From NCBI GenBank assembly GCA_964416645.1, contig CAYQEZ010000005.1, positions 1-58,662 of the forward strand: DNA of 58,662 bases, written 5' to 3'. This document shows positions 24,066 through 31,752 of this stretch, piece after piece. Origin of the DNA: GCA-002282575 sp964416645. GTDB lineage: Bacteria > Pseudomonadota > Gammaproteobacteria > Thiomicrospirales > Thiomicrospiraceae. The notes under the pieces are model-generated. The model did no database searches, was not told the origin of the DNA, and saw only the letters and a program-made list of their open reading frames with translations. Positions within the stretch are counted from its first letter, which is position 1. Every line of letters begins with the position of its first letter. The position numbers and the translations under genes are program-made.

Positions 24066-25838
24066 TTATACCCCATCGACATGGGTTTGTAGCCAAAGTT
24101 CGAGCAAAGCGGCGTGCCAAAGTTTAGAACCCAAAATTGCGGTATAGTGTTTATCGGGTTCTTTTAGCAACAATTCAAGGTAGTCACGATTAAATAACCC
24201 ACGCTCGCGCGCGGCACGACTGTTGAGAATATCGGTCATAAAATCATAAAAGGCACCGCGCACAAACTTGAGTGCTGGCATAGGGAAATAGCCTTTTTTA
24301 CGGTCGATGACTGCATCGGGCAAGCGTCCACGCGATAGTGCTTTGAGCGGATACTTTCCCTCATCACGTAATTTAAATTCGGGTGGCAAGGTCATGGCAT
24401 ATTCAATGAGATGATGATCCATAAAGGGCGTTCTGGCTTCTAAGCCCCACGCCATGGTCATGTTATCGACACGCTTAACAGGGTCATCGACAATCAGTGT
24501 GGTGCTGTCAAAACGCAGAACTTGATCGAGATAAGTATCTGCCCCTGCTTGCAACAGCATATCGCGCACATAGTCACCCGTCACATCACCGACGTGATAG
24601 CGAGGATTGACGGCACGCAGCCATTCTGCGTGTGTGCGATCAAAATAACGACTGGCAAAGCGATTCAGGGTGTCTTCACCTTCGGCGTCGTGCATTTGCG
24701 GATACCAAAAATAGCCACCGAAAACTTCATCTGCGCCCTGCCCGCTTTGCACCACTTTAATGCTTTTGCTCACCTGCTCCGAGAGCAAGTAAAACGCCAC
24801 TGCATCTTGCGCCACCATTGGTTCGGACATTTGCGCCACGGCTTCGGGTAAGCGCGGCAAGACCTGTGCATTTGGGACGAGAATTTTGTGGTGATCGGTC
24901 GCATAACGCGCCACCACTTGGTCGGAATACTCAAATTCACTGCCCATTTCTTCGGGCGTGTCTTCAAACCCGATTGAATAAGTTGGAATGTGTGATGCAC
25001 CCAATTCGGCAAGCAAGGCAACAATCAAACTCGAATCTAATCCACCTGAAAGCAACACACCGACAGGCACATCGGCATTCATGCGTTTTTGAATGGCGTT
25101 TTTCAGATGATAGAGCGTGCCCTCGAGCATTTCCGCTTCCGACACAGCTTTTGCGGGACGCTGTGCACTGAGTGACCAATAACGACGTTTTTCTACTTTT
25201 CCGTTGGCTGATACCATCATCCAGTGTGCGGGTTCGAGCTTACGAATAGATTGGATGAGTGTACGTGGCGCTGGCACTACCGCATGCAAGGTCATTAAAT
25301 GATGCAAGGCAATCGGATCGAGGCTTTTATCAATATCACCACTTGCCAATAAAGCCTGAGATGACGAGGCAAAGCGAATGCCGCTATCATCTAGCGTGTA
25401 GTAAAAGGGTTTGATGCCGAAACGATCACGGCACATAAACAGCTTTTGCACACTCGCATCCCAAATGGCAAAGGCGAACATGCCATCGAAATGCTGCACA
25501 CAATCTAAGCCCCATTGTCGGAAGCCTTTGAGGATAATCTCAGTATCGGAATGCGACTGAAAACGATGTCCGTAGCCTTCGAGCTGTTGGCGCAATTCGG
25601 GGTAGTTGTAGATACAGCCATTGAACACTAAGCTCAACTCGCCATCGAGCATAGGTTGATGCCCTGCGCTAGTCAAATCAATAATCGATAAACGACGTTG
25701 ACCCAAAGCGACACTGCCTTGCGCCCACACGCCTTCATCGTCAGGACCACGACGCGCTAATTTATCCAGCATCGGACGCATCACCTGTTCTACCGCAGGA
25801 GCACCATTAAATCGTAAATCGCCACAAATTCCGCACAT
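24066..25838 (-). CDS. Asparagine synthase-family amidotransferase, NAGGN type
   Basis: This 590-residue class II amidotransferase has the nucleophile Cys2 (MCGICGDLRFNG), the RRGPDDEG and GHRFQSHSDTEIIL segments of the glutaminase domain, and the synthetase P-loop SGGLDSSL. The N-terminal MCGICGDLRF with VFNGCIYNYPELR is typical of the amidotransferase that makes N-acetylglutaminylglutamine amide, an osmoprotectant dipeptide. The usual partner (a GNAT/ATP-grasp dipeptide synthetase) is not adjacent, so asparagine synthesis or polysaccharide amidation remain alternatives. It heads the operon running through grxD, galE, galU and pgi. Confidence 0.85.
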   Translation of the reverse strand: MCGICGDLRFNGAPAVEQVMRPMLDKLARRGPDDEGVWAQGSVALGQRRLSIIDLTSAGHQPMLDGELSLVFNGCIYNYPELRQQLEGYGHRFQSHSDTEIILKGFRQWGLDCVQHFDGMFAFAIWDASVQKLFMCRDRFGIKPFYYTLDDSGIRFASSSQALLASGDIDKSLDPIALHHLMTLHAVVPAPRTLIQSIRKLEPAHWMMVSANGKVEKRRYWSLSAQRPAKAVSEAEMLEGTLYHLKNAIQKRMNADVPVGVLLSGGLDSSLIVALLAELGASHIPTYSIGFEDTPEEMGSEFEYSDQVVARYATDHHKILVPNAQVLPRLPEAVAQMSEPMVAQDAVAFYLLSEQVSKSIKVVQSGQGADEVFGGYFWYPQMHDAEGEDTLNRFASRYFDRTHAEWLRAVNPRYHVGDVTGDYVRDMLLQAGADTYLDQVLRFDSTTLIVDDPVKRVDNMTMAWGLEARTPFMDHHLIEYAMTLPPEFKLRDEGKYPLKALSRGRLPDAVIDRKKGYFPMPALKFVRGAFYDFMTDILNSRAARERGLFNRDYLELLLKEPDKHYTAILGSKLWHAALLELWLQTHVDGV

Positions 25839-25875
25839 AGTTTTCTCTTTAATAGAACCTTAAGAAAATAGTCAG

Positions 25876-25974
25876 CCTACTGTTAGTGGGCGAGACTATT
25901 TGTCCCGATGGATCGAAACTCGTTTCGAGGCATCCATCGATGGACAACCGAGTCGAGTAAGCTAATAGTAGGAT
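25876..25974. repeat. About 100-bp imperfect palindrome upstream of the amidotransferase gene
   Basis: The arms begin CCTACTgTTAG and end CTAAtAGTAGG and pair over most of their length, with a central GATGGATCGAAACTCGTTTCGAGGCATCCATC inverted repeat (given here as its key stems GATGGAT/ATCCATC and CGAAAC/GTTTCG). It lies between the helicase gene and the amidotransferase start. It could be a MITE-like hairpin or a leader RNA structure. Only one copy is seen in the window. Confidence 0.6.
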
Positions 25975-26032
25975 ACAACAAAGCAACCAATGACCAAAAC
26001 AACATAAAATTCAAATAACAGCGCAACAAGCT

Positions 26033-28222
26033 TTAACACCAAGTTAATGACGGATGATCTGCCTTCAACCACCGCACGCCATCACTAAACATGACCTCTA
26101 TTTTATCACCGTTACGCGACATCAGCAGACCCGCACCAAACTTATCATGCTGCAATCGCGTGCCTTGTTGCAAAACCGCTTTGGCACTAATACGCTCTGT
26201 TTTCTGTTGCGCTTGCAAATAAGTGTTCGCAATACGCACATCGGTAGCCTGTGGCAAGAGTCCTGTTTCGCCGTGTAAATAAGCACCCAATTGCTGACAC
26301 AAGTGTAAATTGCTTTCCGCCAGGAAACGACAATTCTGCCCCGCACTCTTAGCAGCCTCGCCTTTTTGCCACAAACCTTCCAATAAACTCATATCAGCAA
26401 CGCACAAACTTAACTGTCGTTTAGCGCGCGTAATAGCGACATAAAACAAGCGACGTTCTTCATGCAGTAATGCTTCAACTTCACTGGCTTTTTGACTGGG
26501 GAAAGCGCCTTCTTGCAAACCCGCGACAATCACCGCATCCCATTCTCGACCTTTAACACGATGAATGGTGGTTAAACTGACTGCATCGGGCTGTTGCGTT
26601 CCTACCAACGCATCTTGACGCAGTGATTGCCAATAAGCCAAGGCTTCAGCCGCTGACATCTGTGGCGAAATAGCATCACGCAAAGCACGAATAACGCCCA
26701 ACTGTAACTCACCTTGCGCCACCGAACTAGACAACTTTTCTAACCGATTGGTCGCATCCGTTTCTTGCAAAAAACAGGTAATTAACGCTTGTGCCGATAA
26801 CTCACGCCAAGCACCCGAAATCAGCTGATGCCACACCGACGCTCTCGCTTGCCAATGCTTTTTCAACCAAGCACGTTCTTCGGGTAATGCTTCAATCGCA
26901 TTAACCACCGCTTCGGGTTGTGCCACCGATAATTGCACCAAACGCTCTCGCTGAACCTTAGCTATACCTAAGGGTGGCAGTTGCCAAAAAGCATTCAACC
27001 ACTGCCAGCGCGACTCAGTGGTTTCTTGCCACAACGCCCCTGTCGCCAACATCAGTAACGCCATTAAGCCTTGTGTCGTCGGCACATCCCAGACGCTGCG
27101 CTCCCCCAATAACCGATAAGGAATTTTAGCTTGCAATAAAGCCAATTCAATGGGTGCCGCTTGCACCCATAAACGCACCAATACAGCTGCACTTGACCAA
27201 TGATTACCCTGTTGATGCCACTGAGTAAGCGCTTTAACAACCTGAATAGATTCATGCCCAATAAGACACTGAATATGCGTGTGTTGTGATGTTGCAGTTG
27301 CTAATACCGCTCGTCTATCCGACCAAGGATTAGCATCGATGGCATGATTGGCCAATAATGCCAAACTATGACCAAAACGAAAACTATGCGGTAAATAATG
27401 CGTTTGAGCGCCAACAAAGTCCTGCACAAAGCGCCGTGCTAAAAAGTCTGGATTCGCACCACGCCAAGTATAAATACACTGGTCAACATCACCCACCACC
27501 ATCACTTTCGCGCGCTCTCCAGCCAGCCAACGCAACAGCACATGTTGCACTTCATTCACATCTTGGTATTCATCGACCAACAAATAATCGAGATGATTAG
27601 CGAACTCTTCCCGTAAGGTCGGGTACAGTGACAACAATCGCCAAGGCGCGTAAAGCATATCGGTAAAAAACCACACACGCGCTTGCACTTGTAATTGTTC
27701 AAGCTGACGAATGGCTCGTGCTAAACTGCGCATTCCTTCTGGCAAAATGGTCAAAGACAAGTCTAACGGACTCGCCAAGCCTTTCACCCACTCAAGAGCT
27801 TGTCCTAGGTTTTCTAGCTGCTCTTGATCCAGTTGACACAGACGCAATGCCTCTCGCTTTAAGGCGGTTTCTTGCCCAGCCGAAGCCAAACGCCAGTTAG
27901 GCGCTTTACCCTGCGCCATTAAGCTTTGCAATAACTTCCAACCCAGCGCATGAAAGGTCTGAACCGTAACACCATTTGCGCCAATTGCTGACTGTAATCG
28001 ATGACGAAAATCATCGGCCGCTTCACGATTGTAAGTCAACACGCGGATGCGTTTTGCCTCGGCACCTTGATCTAACAACCATGCAATGCGTGCAATGAGC
28101 ATGCGCGTTTTACCCGCACCCGCCACGGCTAACACACGAGCGTGACCTTGGGCATGACAAGCCGCTGCCAGTTGTTCAGGTGTTAATTGAGCGCGATGCG
28201 AGGCAAAAAGTGACACGGGCAA
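26033..28222 (-). CDS. UvrD/Rep-family superfamily 1 DNA helicase
   Basis: This 729-residue SF1A helicase has the Q-motif region (LTPEQLAAACH), Walker A (VAGAGKTRMLIARI), Walker B/II (LLVDEYQDVNEVQ), motif III (GDVDQCIYTWRGANP), motif V (TIHRVKGREWDAVIVAGLQEG) and motif VI (FYVAITRAKRQL). The C-terminus has a small Tudor-like segment (GTRLQHDKFGAGLL) as in UvrD/PcrA. It probably unwinds DNA 3' to 5' in repair. It is divergent from classical uvrD and rep, so I give no symbol. It is transcribed divergently from argD. Confidence 0.88.
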   Translation of the reverse strand: MPVSLFASHRAQLTPEQLAAACHAQGHARVLAVAGAGKTRMLIARIAWLLDQGAEAKRIRVLTYNREAADDFRHRLQSAIGANGVTVQTFHALGWKLLQSLMAQGKAPNWRLASAGQETALKREALRLCQLDQEQLENLGQALEWVKGLASPLDLSLTILPEGMRSLARAIRQLEQLQVQARVWFFTDMLYAPWRLLSLYPTLREEFANHLDYLLVDEYQDVNEVQHVLLRWLAGERAKVMVVGDVDQCIYTWRGANPDFLARRFVQDFVGAQTHYLPHSFRFGHSLALLANHAIDANPWSDRRAVLATATSQHTHIQCLIGHESIQVVKALTQWHQQGNHWSSAAVLVRLWVQAAPIELALLQAKIPYRLLGERSVWDVPTTQGLMALLMLATGALWQETTESRWQWLNAFWQLPPLGIAKVQRERLVQLSVAQPEAVVNAIEALPEERAWLKKHWQARASVWHQLISGAWRELSAQALITCFLQETDATNRLEKLSSSVAQGELQLGVIRALRDAISPQMSAAEALAYWQSLRQDALVGTQQPDAVSLTTIHRVKGREWDAVIVAGLQEGAFPSQKASEVEALLHEERRLFYVAITRAKRQLSLCVADMSLLEGLWQKGEAAKSAGQNCRFLAESNLHLCQQLGAYLHGETGLLPQATDVRIANTYLQAQQKTERISAKAVLQQGTRLQHDKFGAGLLMSRNGDKIEVMFSDGVRWLKADHPSLTWC

Positions 28223-28331
28223 CCAAAGAAAATGAAGTTAATCGGATCATTATCGCAGAATGCAAACCCAGTCGTTAGAAAAATCATCCCGCTAAACGGA
28301 TTAAACGAGACCTTTGTCATCTAAGTGTCAC

Positions 28332-28393
28332 TTGATTTTTAAGGGCATTTTAGGTAACATTAACCAAGCAGTCATTTAAGGCTGCTTTTTTGT
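28332..28393 (+). promoter_or_regulatory. Putative argD promoter and short hairpin with T-run
   Basis: TTGATT at 28332-28337 and TAACAT at 28355-28360 are separated by 17 bases, a fair sigma-70 match. Immediately downstream AAGCAG and CTGCTT (28366-28387) pair and are followed by a T-run, so the start of the transcript could fold into a terminator-like hairpin. No clear ArgR box was recognised. An attenuation role is speculative. Confidence 0.4.
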
Positions 28394-28417
28394 TTCGAGC
28401 ACACGGACGGGATCACC

Positions 28418-29602
28418 ATGAGCCATTTAATGCCTACCTACAGTCGCCTACCAGTGACCTTCACACACGGTGAAGGGGTTTGGTTATGGGATGATCAGAA
28501 TAATCGCTACCTAGATGCCATTAGCGGTATCGCCGTGTGCAACCTCGGACATTGCCACCCTGCCGTTACCCAAGCGATTTGCCAGCAAGCAGGTCAGCTT
28601 GTGCATACTTCCAATCTCTACCACATTGAGCGCCAAGAAGTATTAGGCGATGCGCTGGTTGAAGCATCGGGTATGGATAAAGTATTTTTCTGTAATTCAG
28701 GTACTGAAGCAAACGAAGCGGCGATTAAATTGGCGCGATTGTACGGTCACAAAAAAGGCATCGTAGTGCCTACCATCGTGGTGATGGAAAACAGTTTCCA
28801 CGGTCGCACTATGGCGGCATTAACCGCCACTGGCAATGAAAAAATTAAAGAAGGCTTTGGGCCAATGCTCGAAGGTTTCTTACGTGTTCCTTACAACGAT
28901 ATTAACGCCATTGAACAAGCTTTTGCCAGTAATGCCAATATTGTGGCCGTACTGGTGGAGCCAGTTCAAGGTGAAGGTGGCGTATTGCCTGCCGACCCCG
29001 CATGGTGTCAGCGTTTACGTGATCTGTGTCAAACGCACGACGCCTTAATGATGATTGACGAGGTACAAACAGGTATCGGTCGCACGGGCAAACTCTTTGC
29101 CTTTCAACATCACCACTTTTTGCCCGACGTGGTTACCTTAGCCAAAGGCTTAGGCAATGGTATGCCGATTGGCGCGATGATGACGCACGGCAAAGCAGCC
29201 GAAGTTTTTGCCCCTGGTAACCACGGCACGACTTTTGGTGGCAACCCCCTCGCTTGTGCTGCAGGCTTGGCAGTGCTCAATACCTTGAAACAACATCCTG
29301 AATATATTGCCAATGCGACGGAACAGGGTAACTGGATGCGTGCTGAATTTAGCCGTCGTTTAGGCGATTTAAGTGGCATTAAGGTCATTCGTGGTTTAGG
29401 TCTAATGATCGGCATTCAACTGGATCGCCCCTGTGCCGAATTAGTGAAACACGCACTTGAAAAACATCACTTGCTCATTAACGTCACACGTGGCGATACC
29501 ATTCGTCTATTACCGCCCTTGGTCATGACTGCTGATGATGCTGAATTGATTGTCAGCGGCGTTTGTGATGTTATCCGTGAATTTTTAAACAGTAATGCGT
29601 AA
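28418..29602 (+). CDS. argD: Acetylornithine aminotransferase
   Basis: ArgD transfers an amino group to N-acetylglutamate semialdehyde in arginine synthesis and may also act in lysine synthesis. The 394-residue class III aminotransferase has FCNSGTEANEAAIKLAR, SFHGRTMAALTATG, the DEVQTGIGRTGKLFAFQ motif and the PLP lysine in LAKGLGNGMPIGA. It is followed by argF, 32 bases on, in an arginine operon. Confidence 0.96.
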   Translation: MSHLMPTYSRLPVTFTHGEGVWLWDDQNNRYLDAISGIAVCNLGHCHPAVTQAICQQAGQLVHTSNLYHIERQEVLGDALVEASGMDKVFFCNSGTEANEAAIKLARLYGHKKGIVVPTIVVMENSFHGRTMAALTATGNEKIKEGFGPMLEGFLRVPYNDINAIEQAFASNANIVAVLVEPVQGEGGVLPADPAWCQRLRDLCQTHDALMMIDEVQTGIGRTGKLFAFQHHHFLPDVVTLAKGLGNGMPIGAMMTHGKAAEVFAPGNHGTTFGGNPLACAAGLAVLNTLKQHPEYIANATEQGNWMRAEFSRRLGDLSGIKVIRGLGLMIGIQLDRPCAELVKHALEKHHLLINVTRGDTIRLLPPLVMTADDAELIVSGVCDVIREFLNSNA

Positions 29603-29634
29603 GCGCATGAAAAAACAACTTAAGATGTAACCTT

Positions 29635-30555
29635 ATGACTTTACCGATTAGACATTTCCGTACCCTGCTCGATTGCACTACAGATGAACTAAACTATCTG
29701 GTGCAACGTGGTATCACCCTAAAAACGTGGCGCAACCAAGGCAAGGTACATGAACCCCTCGTTGGCAAAGTTATGACCATGATTTTCGAAAAGTCATCAA
29801 CACGTACCCGAATTTCCTTTGAAGCAGGCATGGCTCAGTTAGGTGGTCATGCCATTTTCATTTCACCTCGTGATAGCCAACTCAGTCGCGGTGAGCCCTT
29901 AGAAGATACGGCTAAAGTCGTTTCGCGCATGACCGATATTGTCATGATTCGCACCTTCGGACAAGACATCGTCGAACGCTTTGCCCAACATTCTAAAGTA
30001 CCCGTTATCAATGGGCTAACCGACTTACATCACCCTTGCCAAGTGCTCGCTGATGTCATGACTTTCGTTGAACAACGCGGTAGTATTGCTGGCAAAACAG
30101 TGCTATGGATTGGTGATGGTTACAACATGTGCCATTCTTTCATGCACGCTGCCAAGCAATTTGGTTTTCATATTCGTGTTTGCACCCCCGAAGGCTATGA
30201 GCCTAACGCTGAAGTGCAAGCCGAATGCGAAGGCAGCTTCAGTTTGCACCGCGATCCACTGACGGCAGCGCAAGGCGTTGACTTAGTGGTAACCGATGTG
30301 TGGACCAGTATGGGCTGTGAAGCGGAAACCGAAGAGCGTCATGCTAAGTTTTTCCCTTACCAAGTCACAACTGAGATCATGGCAGCGGCAGGAAAACAGG
30401 CTTTATTCATGCATTGCTTACCCGCTCATCGCGGTGAAGAAGTCGCTAGTGATGTGATTGATGGTGAGCAAAGTGTGGTGTGGGATGAAGCGGAAAACCG
30501 TTTACATGCACAAAAAGCCCTGATGGAGTTCTTACTGTTAGGTCAGCAAACTTAA
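29635..30555 (+). CDS. argF: Ornithine carbamoyltransferase
   Basis: ArgF converts ornithine and carbamoyl phosphate to citrulline. The 306-residue protein has the carbamoyl phosphate motif SSTRTRISFE (about 52-61), the HPCQVLADVMT motif and the ornithine-binding MHCLPAHRGEEV. Length is normal. It is followed by a strong Rho-independent terminator. Confidence 0.97.
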   Translation: MTLPIRHFRTLLDCTTDELNYLVQRGITLKTWRNQGKVHEPLVGKVMTMIFEKSSTRTRISFEAGMAQLGGHAIFISPRDSQLSRGEPLEDTAKVVSRMTDIVMIRTFGQDIVERFAQHSKVPVINGLTDLHHPCQVLADVMTFVEQRGSIAGKTVLWIGDGYNMCHSFMHAAKQFGFHIRVCTPEGYEPNAEVQAECEGSFSLHRDPLTAAQGVDLVVTDVWTSMGCEAETEERHAKFFPYQVTTEIMAAAGKQALFMHCLPAHRGEEVASDVIDGEQSVVWDEAENRLHAQKALMEFLLLGQQT

Positions 30556-30571
30556 TACTAGCTTCAGCTAC

Positions 30572-30603
30572 AAAAAAGCCCTCATTTATCGAGGGCTTTT
30601 TTG
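30572..30603 (+). terminator. Rho-independent terminator after argF
   Basis: AAAAAAGCCCTC and GAGGGCTTTTTT form a perfect stem around a short ATTTATC-type loop, with T-runs on both strands. It can stop transcription from argF and, in the other direction, from recR. Confidence 0.92.
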
Positions 30604-30647
30604 TGGTTAGTCACAACGCCAGATGGCAGCGCAAATCCAACTCATCT

Positions 30648-30769
30648 AAAACCGTTATGAGCTGACAAAATGGCTAGGCGCAAGGCGCACAGAACAAGGA
30701 GTGTAGACTACTACATGACGCTGTTCGAGCACCGAAGCAACAATGCCAAATGGCAGCGCAATAGGTTTT
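30648..30769 (-). repeat. Stop-codon-anchored hairpin repeat (copy A, recR)
   Basis: A 122-base imperfect inverted repeat starts and ends with AAAACC/GGTTTT. Its right end overlaps the recR stop codon (TAAAACC on the minus strand). The outer stem pairs GCTGaCA with TGgCAGC and an inner stem pairs GAACA with TGTTC. Related copies are at 40692-40816, 51393-51515 and 55032-55215. A further partial end lies at 30612-30638. Confidence 0.8.
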
Positions 30770-31349
30770 AATGTCGATGTAATAAAGCCTGCGCCAATGT
30801 CGCCCCATCCAACAACTCCAAACTGCCCCCCATCGGCACTCCTTGTGCTAAACGACTGGTTTTAATCTGCACCGCATCAGTGAGTTGTTGAATGTAATAC
30901 GCAGTCGCTTCACCTTCCATCGTTGGATTGGTGGCGATAATCACCTCTTCAATCACCCCTTCAGCCAAACGCTCGGCCAACAAAGGTAAGCCCAATTCTT
31001 GCGGACCTAATCCATCTAACGGCGACAACTGACCATGTAGCACAAAGTAAAGCCCTTTGTAGCTTCCCGTTTGCTCAAAAGCCAACACATCCAACGGTGA
31101 CTCAACAATGCATAATAGGCGTGCATCTCGTTGCTCATTCGCGCAAACTGAACAAAGCCTAGCTTCACTTAAGTCTCGACAACGACTGCACTGACCTACG
31201 CCGGCTAAAGCATCACTTAATGCTTGCGCTAATTCAGCCGCTTGATGACGCTTGTGCAATAACAAACGATAAGCCATACGCTGCGCACTTTTCGGACCAA
31301 TACCAGGCAGTTGACGCAGCGCCTGTGTCAGTCGATTCAGTAAGGACAT
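30768..31349 (-). CDS. recR: Recombination mediator RecR
   Basis: RecR works with RecF/RecO to load RecA onto gapped DNA. The 193-residue protein has the helix-hairpin-helix (LRQLPGIGPKSAQRMAYRLL), the zinc finger (CSRCRDLSEARLCSVC) and the Toprim domain (LLCIVESPLDVLAFE, ATNPTMEGEATAYYI). It is the last gene of dnaX-ybaB-recR. Its stop codon forms the end of hairpin repeat copy A. Confidence 0.96.
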   Translation of the reverse strand: MSLLNRLTQALRQLPGIGPKSAQRMAYRLLLHKRHQAAELAQALSDALAGVGQCSRCRDLSEARLCSVCANEQRDARLLCIVESPLDVLAFEQTGSYKGLYFVLHGQLSPLDGLGPQELGLPLLAERLAEGVIEEVIIATNPTMEGEATAYYIQQLTDAVQIKTSRLAQGVPMGGSLELLDGATLAQALLHRH

Positions 31350-31392
31350 GATTAAACGTCGCTTTTAAAACCAAACGAGAGCACAATCGATG

Positions 31393-31716
31393 TTAACCAA
31401 AAATATTACCTAAACCCGCTGGCAAGCCGGCTGTTAAACTACCCATTTTTTCTGCGGTAACTTGCTCGACTTTACGATTAGCACTATTAATAGCGGCGGC
31501 AATTAAATCTTCTAACATTTCACGATCATCCATTAAGCTCTCGTCAATGGTCACCTTGATGGCTTCATGCTTACCGGTTAAGGTTACCTTAACCAAGCCG
31601 CCGCCTGCTTCACCCTCTGCTGTCATTGCAGCCACTTCTGCTTGCAACTGTTGTGCTTTTTCTTGCATTGCCTGGGCTTGTTTCATTAATTGGCCCATTC
31701 CCGCTTTTCCGAACAT
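31393..31716 (-). CDS. ybaB: YbaB/EbfC family nucleoid-associated protein
   Basis: This 107-residue DNA-binding protein has the family pattern: a coiled-coil N-terminus (GMGQLMKQAQAMQEKAQQLQ) and VKVTLTGKHEAIKVTIDESLM, then DREMLEDLIAAAINSANRKVE. It binds DNA as a tweezer-like dimer. The dnaX-ybaB-recR order is widely conserved. Confidence 0.95.
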   Translation of the reverse strand: MFGKAGMGQLMKQAQAMQEKAQQLQAEVAAMTAEGEAGGGLVKVTLTGKHEAIKVTIDESLMDDREMLEDLIAAAINSANRKVEQVTAEKMGSLTAGLPAGLGNIFG

Positions 31717-31752
31717 GGTTGGTTTCCTTATGATTAAGTGTAATGATGTTTG

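Noticed and set aside
24770..25179. Several long frames on both strands within the amidotransferase gene
   Set aside because: They are shadows of the real reading frame, with low-complexity or Cys/His/Arg-rich translations and no family resemblance.
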